Shown here piece after piece: positions 17,271-25,388 of a stretch of DNA of 64,000 nucleotides; positions within the stretch are counted from its first letter, which is position 1, and each line of letters starts with the position of its first letter. The notes under the pieces are model-generated. The model worked only from the letters and a program-made list of their open reading frames with translations. It made no database searches and was not told the DNA's origin. The stretch is from SVQP01 sp045587385. Lineage in GTDB: Bacteria; Bacillota; Clostridia; Oscillospirales; CAG-272. The translations under genes and the position numbers were made by a program. The stretch is from contig JAZNCE010000110.1 of assembly GCA_045587385.1 (NCBI GenBank), forward strand, positions 1 to 64,000, written 5' to 3'.

Positions 17271-18644
17271 TTATCTGTTTTCCATGGAAATGTATTCCTT
17301 GCTCTTGGAGATGCAGCGGTATGCGGGACGGATGATCTTATTGGCGGTGATGTACTCCTCCATGCGGTGTGCGCACCAGCCCGAGGCGCGGGCGATGGCA
17401 AACAGAGGCGTGTACATTTCCACGGGGATATCCAGCATGCGATATACAAGACCCGAATACAGATCAAGGTTTGCGCACATGGGACGGTCAACGCCCTTAT
17501 ACTCACAAAAGATCTTGGGCGTCAGGCGTTCAATGCTTTCCAGCAGCTCGAAATCCTTACCAAAGCCCTTATCGTACGCCAGCTGTCTTGCGCAGCTCTT
17601 GAGAATGACGGCTCTGGGGTCGGACAAGGTATAGACCGCGTGTCCCATACCGTAGATCAAGCCGGAGTGATCGTAGACCTCTTTGTTAAGAGCCTTCACC
17701 AAAAAGTCGGTCAGCTGACAGTCATCCCACGGATTTGCCACGGTCTCCTTAATGCAATCAAACATTTCCTGCACCTTGATGTTTGCACCACCGTGACGGG
17801 GACCCTTGAGCGCGCCGATGCCGCTTGCAATGGCGGAATAGCTATCCGTACCCGAGGAGGCAAGCACGCGCGTTGCAAAGGTGGAGTTATTACCGCCGCC
17901 GTGCTCTGCGTGCACGACAAGCGCAACGTCCAAAAGTCTTGCTTCACGCTCGGTATACGAGGAGTCGGGGCGCAGCACGCGCAAAAAGTTTTCTGCGGTG
18001 GAAAGACCGTCCACGGGGTTATGGATATTCAAGCTCTCGTCATGGAACGCGCTGCGGTAGACCGCATAGGACTGCGCTGCGATCACAGGCAATCTTGCCG
18101 TGATCTCCATGCTCTGGCGCATCATGTTATCAAGCGAAGTATCGTCGGGATTGGGGTCGTAGGCATACAGCGACAGCACTGCGGTCGCCATCTTGTTCAT
18201 GATGGAGGGGCTGGGTGCTTTGAGCAGAATATCCTCGGTAAAGCGGGGCGGCAGGCGGCGGTATGCAGAAATGACGTCGTTGAACTCGGCAAGCTCCGAC
18301 TCGGTAGGCAGGTGACCGAAAAACAAAAGGAAAATACATTCCTCAAAGCCGTAGCGTCCCTCCGCGGTAAAGTGCGTGATCAAGTCGTTGACGTCAAAGC
18401 CGCGGTAGCGCAGCACGCCCTCTGCGGCTTCCTTTTCGCCCTCGTTGACCACGTAACCGTGCGCGTTACCGATTTTGGTGACACCCGCGGTGACACCCGT
18501 ACCGTCAAATTCGCGCAAGCCGCGCTTGACGCGGTGGTTGTCAAAGGCTTCCTTGGGAATCTTATATGCGGAGCGTGCGTTTTCCAGCAGCTCGTTCATT
18601 TCGCCCTGAATGCGGGCTTCGTTATCGGGATTGATGTATGCCAT
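17271..18644 (-). CDS. gltA: Citrate synthase (citrate/2-methylcitrate synthase family)
   Basis: A 457-residue enzyme condensing acetyl-CoA and oxaloacetate. The catalytic His lies in HAEHGGGN (near residue 243), the second in YGMGHAVY (near 330), and the Asp in CANLDLYSGLVY. The long N-terminal extension of about 60 residues before GLR and the YRGFDVNDL element are typical of clostridial forms. The ATG at 18644 follows AAAGGGG at good spacing; the open frame begins seven codons earlier. No aconitase or isocitrate dehydrogenase gene is adjacent, so this is a stand-alone unit, probably feeding glutamate synthesis. A 2-methylcitrate synthase activity cannot be excluded from sequence. Confidence 0.92.
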   Translation of the reverse strand: MAYINPDNEARIQGEMNELLENARSAYKIPKEAFDNHRVKRGLREFDGTGVTAGVTKIGNAHGYVVNEGEKEAAEGVLRYRGFDVNDLITHFTAEGRYGFEECIFLLFFGHLPTESELAEFNDVISAYRRLPPRFTEDILLKAPSPSIMNKMATAVLSLYAYDPNPDDTSLDNMMRQSMEITARLPVIAAQSYAVYRSAFHDESLNIHNPVDGLSTAENFLRVLRPDSSYTEREARLLDVALVVHAEHGGGNNSTFATRVLASSGTDSYSAIASGIGALKGPRHGGANIKVQEMFDCIKETVANPWDDCQLTDFLVKALNKEVYDHSGLIYGMGHAVYTLSDPRAVILKSCARQLAYDKGFGKDFELLESIERLTPKIFCEYKGVDRPMCANLDLYSGLVYRMLDIPVEMYTPLFAIARASGWCAHRMEEYITANKIIRPAYRCISKSKEYISMENR

Positions 18645-18675
18645 ACAAACACCCCTTTCGTACAAATCAAAGAAT

Positions 18676-18709
18676 AAAGCAGGGATAGTATACCATACTT
18701 CCCTGCTTT
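18676..18709. promoter_or_regulatory. 34-bp palindrome overlapping the gltA -10 box
   Basis: AAAGCAGGGA and TCCCTGCTTT arms enclose a second inverted repeat, AGTAT-ATACT. It lies in the gltA promoter, so it may be an operator; as RNA it would also form a strong hairpin after the upstream CDF gene, followed by TTTATT, and could serve as that gene's terminator. Confidence 0.6.
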
Positions 18710-18715
18710 TTGCAA
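18687..18715 (-). promoter_or_regulatory. gltA promoter
   Basis: TTGCAA (18710-18715), 17 bp, TATACT (18687-18692) on the minus strand. Confidence 0.7.
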
Positions 18716-18824
18716 TAGGCTTTGCAATATTTTATTTGTAAACTTTCATATTTGACCGTTTTTTGATGGTTTTGTGTCGTATTTTGCAAGAATATTTTTC
18801 GCTCATGCAAACAAGGCGGCGCTT

Positions 18825-20012
18825 TTACTGCCTATCCACATTGAGCACGGCAAAGTAGACCGCATCGGTGTGGGCTTTGAGTGCCGACGCAACCGCATCC
18901 TTGATCTCGGCATCGGTCAGCTTGCACTCAAAGGGAGCTTCCACGTCAAAGATCAGGTTGGTATGCGAGGGTCCTGCCACCACGCGGAAATCGTGCATGG
19001 AGAGTCGCTCGTCGATGCCCGTAAGGATTTCTGCCGTCATTTCGCGCAGCGCGTTGACGGTCTCGTCGTTGGTCACAACGGGATCCATATGAATGGTGGC
19101 AATGATGCCAAGCTCATCGTGCAGTCGCTTTTCGATGTTATCAATGACGTCGTGCATGTGGTACACGTTTGCCTCACCGTCCACCTCCACGTGCAAGGAC
19201 GCGATATGGTGCCCCGGGCCGTAGCTGTGCACCATCATATCATGAATGCCCAGTGCCTCGGGATGACTTGCAACGAGTGCCTTGATATCTGCCACCACCT
19301 GCTCGTCGGGAGCTTCCCCAAGGATGGAATTTTTGGTTTCCCCCAGCACGCGGATACCCGCGATAATGATCAGCACCGAAATGGCAATGCCCACCGCGCT
19401 GTCCAGCCAAGGCAGATGCAGATAGTATGCCACGATCTGCGCTGCAAGCACGCCCAGCGTTGCGCCTGCGTCGGAAATGCAGTCGGTAGCCGTCGCACGC
19501 ATGACTGCGGAGTCGATCTTCTTAGCAACCTTGCGGTTGAAAAGGAACATCCACAGCTTGACGAGAATGGAAACGGCAAGCACGATGATAGTCAACAGCT
19601 CCACACGTGCCGCCTCGGCAGTGATTTCACCGTTGAGCAGGGGGATAAGCGTACCGAAGGAATCGGTAAACAGCGTCCAGCCCACGATGATAATGATCAC
19701 TGCAACCAGGAGAGATGCCACGTACTCAATGCGGGCGTGCCCGAAGGGGTGTTCCCTATCCGCAGGCTTCGCCGCCATGCGGAAGCTGACCAGCGAAACG
19801 AGAGACGAGCCTGCGTCGGAGAGGTTATTCATACCGTCAGCGGTAATAGAGATTGCACCGAGCAGCGAGCCGACGGTGATCTTACCGGCAGCGACCATGA
19901 GATTGAGCACGATGCAAACGATGCTGACCATAGTACCGTAAGCCGAGCGCACGCGCACGTCGCCAACGGCATCGGGATTTTTGATAAAGAGCTTGGTAAG
20001 TAAGGTAGTCAA
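18825..20012 (-). CDS. Cation diffusion facilitator (CDF) family metal exporter
   Basis: A 395-residue protein with about six transmembrane helices and a cytosolic C-terminal domain (dimerisation domain from about residue 285). Metal-site motifs are DGMNNLSDA in helix 2 and ATDCISDAGA in helix 5, the usual Asp-rich pairs; the first site has Asp/Asn instead of His, seen in Mn/Fe-type members. It probably exports a divalent metal in exchange for protons. The open frame runs on upstream into repeat DNA, with no credible ATG. The start is taken as TTG at 20012, seven bases after GGAGG, giving MTTLLTKLFIKNP. The upstream sequence is an inverted copy of the dispersed element. Confidence 0.85.
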   Translation of the reverse strand: MTTLLTKLFIKNPDAVGDVRVRSAYGTMVSIVCIVLNLMVAAGKITVGSLLGAISITADGMNNLSDAGSSLVSLVSFRMAAKPADREHPFGHARIEYVASLLVAVIIIIVGWTLFTDSFGTLIPLLNGEITAEAARVELLTIIVLAVSILVKLWMFLFNRKVAKKIDSAVMRATATDCISDAGATLGVLAAQIVAYYLHLPWLDSAVGIAISVLIIIAGIRVLGETKNSILGEAPDEQVVADIKALVASHPEALGIHDMMVHSYGPGHHIASLHVEVDGEANVYHMHDVIDNIEKRLHDELGIIATIHMDPVVTNDETVNALREMTAEILTGIDERLSMHDFRVVAGPSHTNLIFDVEAPFECKLTDAEIKDAVASALKAHTDAVYFAVLNVDRQ

Positions 20013-20059
20013 AATATGACCTCCGAAAGAAACGTAATGGTTTTTATGTTGCCCACACC

Positions 20060-20330
20060 ATACGGGCAACTGAGTCGATGGAAGTTTGGGTCGAGCCTTT
20101 TCGGAAAGGCATAGTGGCGTGTGAATGTTGTCATACTTTCGAGTGTTTCCGACGCCACCCTGATGCTGGACTTCTGCGAAGTCCAACATCTAAAACTCAA
20201 CCGGCAGCGTCCCAAGTCGCCATCCGCAGAGGCGAAACTCCAAAAACGCCGTTTCATTTCGCGCAGCGAAATATGTTCTTCTTTGCGGCAACTCCGTCAA
20301 AAAGAACGGAGAGGATTTATTCAGCGTAAC
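20060..20330 (-). repeat. Dispersed element, inverted copy carrying the 110-bp insert
   Basis: On the minus strand it shows CCTCTCCGTTCTTTTTGA, a CGCC-TCTGCGGAT-GGCG segment and GACTTGGGACGCTG. It then runs into a module beginning CCGGTTGAGTTTTAGATG, which contains a hairpin of GATGTTGGACTTC with a near-complement and ends in CACACGCCACTATGCC. The same module is present in copy C near 28420-28528 at the same point of the element. Boundaries are approximate. Confidence 0.75.
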
Positions 20331-20352
20331 AAGCGATCCGCTGTTGAGATAT

Positions 20353-20502
20353 TATGTGAGAAAACCGTTTCCGTTCTTTTTGAGCAAAGAGGCCCAAAAA
20401 GAACCAAAAAGGCCGTTGGGGAAAGTTTGGCGCCTGCGGGCGCGACTTGGGACGCTGTCCCAAGTCCCTGCAAACTTTTGAAAAAGTTTGATCAAAACTT
20501 TT
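20353..20502 (+). repeat. Four-hairpin dispersed element, copy B
   Basis: Stem 2 is GGCGCC-TGCG-GGCGC, stem 3 CTTGGGAC-GCT-GTCCCAAG and stem 4 CAAACTTTT-GA-AAAAGTTTG. Its right end is 25 bp beyond the comM stop codon. Together with the inverted copy before it, this fills the 515-bp gap between the CDF and comM genes; I see no gene there. Confidence 0.85.
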
Positions 20503-20527
20503 GAAAAAGTAAGGTTGAGTGGATTGT

Positions 20528-22069
20528 TTACGCGCCCCAGTATTTTTTGTCAAGGCTGCGAAGCTGGATCGCTTCCGCAACGTGCATATCCTTGATGACC
20601 TCGCTGCCGTCAAGGTCTGCAATCGTGCGCGCAACGCGCATTACGCGGTCATAACCGCGTGCCGAAAGTCCCATGCTCTCATACGCCATGCGCAGCAGCT
20701 GCGACGCGCTTTCGTCAATTTTGCAATACTTGCGAATGCCTGCGGCATCAAGCTGCGCGTTGCACAGAACCTTATCATCCTGCATGCGGTTCTTGGCAAA
20801 CTCGCGCGCACGGATCACACGCTCGCGCACCTCTGCCGAGGTCTCGGTAGGCGTCGTATCCATTGCAAGCTCGTCATAAGACAGCGAGGGCAGCTCGATC
20901 TGAATGTCCATTCTGTCAAGCATCGGTCCGCTGATGCGCGAAATATACCGCTGCACGTCCCCCGCTTTGCAAGTGCATGGTCTTGTCGGGTGCCCGAAAT
21001 AGCCGCAGCGGCAAGGATTCATTGCACCTACCAGCATAAAGGAGCACGGGAAGGTCACGCGCCCGCTGGCACGCGAAATGGTTACGCGTCTGTCCTCCAG
21101 CGGCTGACGCAAAGCGTCGGTGACCTGCTTGGGAAACTCGGGAAATTCATCGAGGAAAAGCACACCGTGGTTGGCAAGCGATACCTCGCCCGGGCGCGGA
21201 TTTGCACCGCCGCCCACCAACGCCACCGCCGACATGGTGTGGTGCGGTGCGCGGAAGGGTCTTGTAGATAAAAGCGACGTGCCGTCCGGCAGCGTGCCCG
21301 TCACCGAATGTACCTTAGTCGTTTCGATTGCCTCCTCAAAGGTCAAGGGAGGCAGAATGGTGGCAAGACGCTTGGCAAGCATGCTCTTGCCCGTGCCGGG
21401 AGGTCCGATCAAGAGAATGTTGTGTCCGCCCGCTGCCGCAATCTCCATGGCACGCTTGGCAAGGGCTTGTCCTTTCACGTCCGAAAAATCAATACCGTAA
21501 TCCACCACCGCTTCCCCAAACGCTCCCTCATCGGGCAGGACAGGCTGCAGCAGCTTTGTACCGTTCAAGTGATCGATGAATTCGCGCATGGTATGCACAC
21601 CGTACACCGTAATACCGCGCACGGCAGCAGCCTCGCGGGCGTTCTGCACGGGCACGTAAAACTCTGTAAAGCCCGCATCCCTTGCCGCTACGCACATGCT
21701 CAGCACACCGCGTACCGCACGCCATGCACCCGAAAGCGAAAGCTCGCCCACAATGCACTTATTCTTCATATTCGCATCGCGGTTGATCACACCCGCGCAG
21801 CGCAAAATGCCCGTCAGAATGGCAACGTCAAACTGCGAGCCCTCTTTTTTGCGGTCTGCAGGTGCCAGATTGACCATGTATGCCAGGCTCGGGAATCGGT
21901 AGCCGCTGTTCTCGCAAGCGGTGCGCACGCGCTCCTTTGCTTCCTTGACGGCAAGATCGGGCAAGCCGACCAGTTCAAAATTCGCCATTCTGGGCTGACC
22001 GTCCGCCTCTACCGTGACGATAAAGCCGTCAATGCCGTAAAGCCCTGCGCTATATATTTCGGATAACAT
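20528..22069 (-). CDS. comM: ComM/YifB family Mg-chelatase-like AAA+ ATPase
   Basis: A 513-residue protein. The N-terminal Lon-protease-like fold (residues 1-170, MLSEIYSAGLYGIDG, ELVGLPDLAVKEAKERV) is followed by the AAA+ module with Walker A IGPPGTGKSML near 219, Walker B VLFLDEFPEF and a C-terminal Mg-chelatase domain with CRCGYFG and RYISRISGPMLDR. ComM is known to act as a branch-migration helicase in natural transformation. comF and a DNA-uptake-related set are partly represented in this window (comF at 54733), but no pilus genes are seen. ATG at 22069 follows GGAGG at good spacing and the promoter at 22101-22129. Confidence 0.93.
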   Translation of the reverse strand: MLSEIYSAGLYGIDGFIVTVEADGQPRMANFELVGLPDLAVKEAKERVRTACENSGYRFPSLAYMVNLAPADRKKEGSQFDVAILTGILRCAGVINRDANMKNKCIVGELSLSGAWRAVRGVLSMCVAARDAGFTEFYVPVQNAREAAAVRGITVYGVHTMREFIDHLNGTKLLQPVLPDEGAFGEAVVDYGIDFSDVKGQALAKRAMEIAAAGGHNILLIGPPGTGKSMLAKRLATILPPLTFEEAIETTKVHSVTGTLPDGTSLLSTRPFRAPHHTMSAVALVGGGANPRPGEVSLANHGVLFLDEFPEFPKQVTDALRQPLEDRRVTISRASGRVTFPCSFMLVGAMNPCRCGYFGHPTRPCTCKAGDVQRYISRISGPMLDRMDIQIELPSLSYDELAMDTTPTETSAEVRERVIRAREFAKNRMQDDKVLCNAQLDAAGIRKYCKIDESASQLLRMAYESMGLSARGYDRVMRVARTIADLDGSEVIKDMHVAEAIQLRSLDKKYWGA

Positions 22070-22100
22070 ATCTTGCGCCTCCAAACGTTTGATTACGTTT

Positions 22101-22129
22101 AGTGTACCACGAATTGATAAAAAAGTCAA
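22101..22129 (-). promoter_or_regulatory. comM promoter
   Basis: TTGACT (22124-22129), 17 bp, TACACT (22101-22106) on the minus strand. Confidence 0.75.
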
Positions 22130-22136
22130 GATTTGC

Positions 22137-22165
22137 TTTACAAAACGCCGCAAATATGCTATAAT
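22137..22165 (+). promoter_or_regulatory. malQ promoter
   Basis: TTTACA (22137-22142), 17 bp, TATAAT (22160-22165); the -35 boxes of this and the comM promoter are only 7 bp apart, back to back. Confidence 0.8.
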
Positions 22166-22195
22166 GAAGGATATCATTCAATTATGGAGGCTTAT

Positions 22196-23665
22196 ATGAA
22201 GCAAGCCGGCATTCTTCTCCCCCTTTCCTCTCTCCCATCCCCCTACGGCATTGGTACGATGGGGCGCGAGGCATACAGATTTATTGATTTTTTGGCTGAC
22301 AGCAACCAAAAGATCTGGCAGCTTTTGCCCATTCATCAAACCAGCTACGGAGATTCTCCCTATCAATCTCCCTCCGCCTTTGCGGGTAACCCCTATTTCA
22401 TTGATATTGATGAGCTGATCGAGCAAGGGCTTTTGACCAAAAAAGAGGTCAAGGATCAGCCCCCCACAACCGCATACGTGGATTACGCGCACGTGTATTA
22501 TGCGCGCTATCCCCTCTTGCGCAAGGCGTTTGCGCGTTTTGATGCGACAAAGTACGCTGACTACGAGGATTTCTGCCTGCAAAACGCATTTTGGCTGGAT
22601 GACTACGCTGCCTTTATGGCGATCAAGAGCACCTACGATTTTCAGGGGCGCAACACCTGGGCACTTGCCGACCGCCGCAAGGATACGCTGCCTGCAGACA
22701 AGGTCATCGACGAGAGCGAATGCAACTTCTGGAAGTTCCTGCAGTACCTGTTCTTTACGCAGTGGGAGCAGATGCACGCATACGCCAAGCAAAAGGGCGT
22801 TGCCTTGGTAGGTGACATGCCCATTTACGTTGCGGACGACAGCGCGGACGTGTGGGCAAATCCCACCATGTTTTGTCTGAATGCCAAGGGCATGACCAAA
22901 ACGGTTGCGGGTGTGCCGCCCGACTACTTCTCCGAAACAGGGCAGCTGTGGGGCAATCCCCTTTACGACTGGAAGGCGATGAAAGCGGACAACTACAACT
23001 GGTGGTACGAGCGTCTGCGCGTGGCGTTCTCGCTCTTTGATATCGTGCGCATCGACCACTTCCGCGGCTTTTGCAACTACTGGTCGATCCCCGCAGGTGA
23101 GCAGACCGCCATCAACGGCAAATGGAAGAACGGCCCCGGTGCCGAAATGTTTATCACGCTGGAGCAGCGATTCGGCTATCGCCTGCCGCTGATTGCAGAG
23201 GACCTTGGCGACCTGGACGCAAAGGTGCATAAAATGCTTAAGAAGCTCGGATATCCCGGCATGAAGGTGCTGCAATTCGCCTTTGATAGCGACGACAGCG
23301 ACTATCTGCCCCCGCACTATACCGATAATTGCGTGGTCTACACCGGCACGCACGATAACCGCACCACGCTTGGATGGCTCTGCGACCGCACCTATGACCC
23401 GCGCCTGCGCTTTGAGCGCGCCGTGCCGGGCTACAGAGGTGCCAAGGACCTTGACCGACTCATCCGCTATGCCCTTGACAGCCGCGCTGACTTGTGCATC
23501 ATTCCCATGCAGGACTACCTTGGACTGGATGACGTCGCACGCATCAATACCCCCGGCACGCTGGGAGACAACTGGAAGTGGCGTCTTGCCAAGAATTACG
23601 ACAAGGCTGCGCTCAAAAATCACATCCGCAAGCTGACCGACGCAAGCGGAAGAAACCAAGCATAA
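22196..23665 (+). CDS. malQ: 4-alpha-glucanotransferase (GH77)
   Basis: A 489-residue amylomaltase, the usual length. The start MKQAGILLPLSSLP is typical, followed by YGDSPYQSPSAFAGNP. The catalytic nucleophile lies in the RIDHFRGF segment, the acid/base in PLIAEDLG, and the stabilising Asp in GTHDNRTTLGW. The enzyme transfers maltosyl or longer segments between alpha-1,4-glucans in the cytosol. GGAGG precedes the ATG at 22196; upstream in-frame starts lie before the -10 box. No glycogen genes or maltose transporter are next to it; the solute-binding protein gene downstream is on the opposite strand. Confidence 0.96.
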   Translation: MKQAGILLPLSSLPSPYGIGTMGREAYRFIDFLADSNQKIWQLLPIHQTSYGDSPYQSPSAFAGNPYFIDIDELIEQGLLTKKEVKDQPPTTAYVDYAHVYYARYPLLRKAFARFDATKYADYEDFCLQNAFWLDDYAAFMAIKSTYDFQGRNTWALADRRKDTLPADKVIDESECNFWKFLQYLFFTQWEQMHAYAKQKGVALVGDMPIYVADDSADVWANPTMFCLNAKGMTKTVAGVPPDYFSETGQLWGNPLYDWKAMKADNYNWWYERLRVAFSLFDIVRIDHFRGFCNYWSIPAGEQTAINGKWKNGPGAEMFITLEQRFGYRLPLIAEDLGDLDAKVHKMLKKLGYPGMKVLQFAFDSDDSDYLPPHYTDNCVVYTGTHDNRTTLGWLCDRTYDPRLRFERAVPGYRGAKDLDRLIRYALDSRADLCIIPMQDYLGLDDVARINTPGTLGDNWKWRLAKNYDKAALKNHIRKLTDASGRNQA

Positions 23666-23666
23666 C

Positions 23667-23695
23667 AAAAGAGAGTGGCTTTGCCACTCTCTTTT
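23667..23695. terminator. Bidirectional terminator between malQ and the solute-binding gene
   Basis: AAAAGAGAGTGGC pairs with GCCACTCTCTTTT; A and T runs flank both sides. Confidence 0.9.
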
Positions 23696-23710
23696 ATGTT
23701 GATTTGGAAA

Positions 23711-25219
23711 TTAATAATCCAGCTCAGCCAGGAAATCGTTGATCTTGCCAAGAGCCTTGTTGGTGCTCTTTTCCCACTTTGCAAGGGTGGAACCCAGCTT
23801 AGTGGACTTACCGGAGAACAGAGGACGGAGCTGGTCACGGATGGACTGACCGCCGTTGTTCATGATGATGTTGGAGCAAGCACCCGAGAAGTCAAAGGTC
23901 AAGGAATCGTAGATCAGATCCAGCATTTCCTTGGACTCGGGGTTCTGCAGATACTGGTAGGAAAGTGCGGTGGAGTAGTATGCATCCACAACGGTTGCAT
24001 AGCTCTCGGATGCCATGCACTCCAGCACTGCGCCCATCATAGCCAGCGTATCCTCATCGGAGATCGAGCTGGAAACGCCAATACCGGTTACCTGGTCCTG
24101 TACGTAGGTTGCGTACTTTTCCTGGTTCTCATCAAACTTAGGCATGGGAACGATACCGTAGTCAAATTCTGCCAGGTCGCCGACGTTGGTCTCCAGCGCG
24201 AATACCTGCACGGTTGCCATCATGCTCTTGCTTGCTGCAAAAGCTTCTACGATATCGGTCTTACCGGTATCGTCATAGGTTGCAGTCTTGAATACGTGGG
24301 TAGAGGAATTGTTATAGAGCGCCTGAATCTTTTCGCAAAGGTCGACCGTTCTTGCAAACTGCTCGGTATTGTAGAACCACTCGCCTTCCTCATTCTTGCT
24401 GACCAGCTGAATGTTTGCTGCTACGCAGTAGGGGTCAACGGATACGGTGTCACCGGTGATCAGACCGTACATGTCTCTGTCGTCCTTCTTATTGACGACT
24501 GTGCCGCTGTCCTGATATCTGTCTGCAATGATCTGATTCTGGTAATCCAGCGTCCACTCACCGTTTTTAACAACCTCGTAAAGGTCGGTCTCGCCCAGGT
24601 CCTCAAATACCTCGCGATTGTAAACGGTTACGAACATGTAACGGAACATGGAAATTGCCAGTGCGCCCGATGCCAAATACTGCTTGCTGTTCTCGCCAAA
24701 CGATACGATGTCGTTATAGCCCTGCGTCCAGTAATACTTATCCAGATCCATGTACTGCATATCGCGCAGATTGACAAATTCACCCTTGAGCACTGCCTGA
24801 ATGATCACGTAAGTAGAGTCTGCGACGATATCATAGTCCGAAGAACCACTCTTGACAGCGGTGCTGTGCTTTGCGGTGGGGTCGGTATCATCCATCAGCA
24901 TTTCCAACTTAACGTCCAATCTGTCCTCGATCGCCATATTTCTGGTATATACAGCGTACGCTACGACGTCACTCTGTGTGTCAGAGCTGGACTCTGCATA
25001 GAACTCGTCGTTCACACCGAACTTATCTCTGGACAGAATAGTCACGGTTTCATCACCGAACGAAAGATCGGGAACATTATCCGTGTAGTTGGGGTCTCCG
25101 GTCTCCTGCTCGCTCTGCTCACCTTTGGTACCGTCTTCCGTTCCTTGATCGTTTGCACACGCAACCAAGAAAGACGCCAGCATCATAAGAGCCAGCAGCA
25201 TGCAAAGAAGCTTTTTCAT
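23711..25219 (-). CDS. Extracellular solute-binding lipoprotein (ABC sugar-type), orphan
   Basis: A 502-residue protein with signal peptide and lipobox LVAC (Cys21), then an acidic Gly/Glu/Thr linker. The body matches the large family-1-type solute-binding proteins: RDKFGVNDEF, YDIVADSTYVI, NREVFEDLGETDLYEVVKNGEWTLD, and late DYGIVPMPKF. These usually bind oligosaccharides or peptides for an ABC importer. No permease or ATPase gene is adjacent, so it must work with a transporter encoded elsewhere, or as a surface binding protein. ATG at 25219 has GGAGG and a near-perfect promoter upstream. Confidence 0.85.
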   Translation of the reverse strand: MKKLLCMLLALMMLASFLVACANDQGTEDGTKGEQSEQETGDPNYTDNVPDLSFGDETVTILSRDKFGVNDEFYAESSSDTQSDVVAYAVYTRNMAIEDRLDVKLEMLMDDTDPTAKHSTAVKSGSSDYDIVADSTYVIIQAVLKGEFVNLRDMQYMDLDKYYWTQGYNDIVSFGENSKQYLASGALAISMFRYMFVTVYNREVFEDLGETDLYEVVKNGEWTLDYQNQIIADRYQDSGTVVNKKDDRDMYGLITGDTVSVDPYCVAANIQLVSKNEEGEWFYNTEQFARTVDLCEKIQALYNNSSTHVFKTATYDDTGKTDIVEAFAASKSMMATVQVFALETNVGDLAEFDYGIVPMPKFDENQEKYATYVQDQVTGIGVSSSISDEDTLAMMGAVLECMASESYATVVDAYYSTALSYQYLQNPESKEMLDLIYDSLTFDFSGACSNIIMNNGGQSIRDQLRPLFSGKSTKLGSTLAKWEKSTNKALGKINDFLAELDY

Positions 25220-25275
25220 ATTGCATTACCTCCAAAAATCTAATATGGGCATACCTTGCCCATCTTGTACGTTTC

Positions 25276-25304
25276 ATTGTACACTATTTTTTTCCATCTG
25301 TCAA
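25276..25304 (-). promoter_or_regulatory. Promoter of the solute-binding protein gene
   Basis: TTGACA (25299-25304), 17 bp, TACAAT (25276-25281). The leader contains a small GGGCAAGGTATGCCC hairpin. Confidence 0.85.
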
Positions 25305-25347
25305 TAGAAAATGCGAATTGGCATTCTTTTTTGTGCAATATGCAATA

Positions 25348-25376
25348 CGACCGTGCACGCAATTTGTGCACGGTCG
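25348..25376 (-). terminator. Hairpin after pepD
   Basis: CGACCGTGCAC and GTGCACGGTCG form an 11-bp perfect stem; the following minus-strand sequence is only moderately T-rich, so terminator function is likely but not certain. Confidence 0.55.
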
Positions 25377-25388
25377 CAACGGTGTATT

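Noticed and set aside
20047..20189. N-terminal extension of the CDF exporter
   Set aside because: The extra residues are encoded by the dispersed repeat; GGAGG points to a TTG at 20012.
23675..25243. 522-codon plus-strand open frame
   Set aside because: Antisense to the solute-binding lipoprotein, which has promoter, lipobox and ribosome site.
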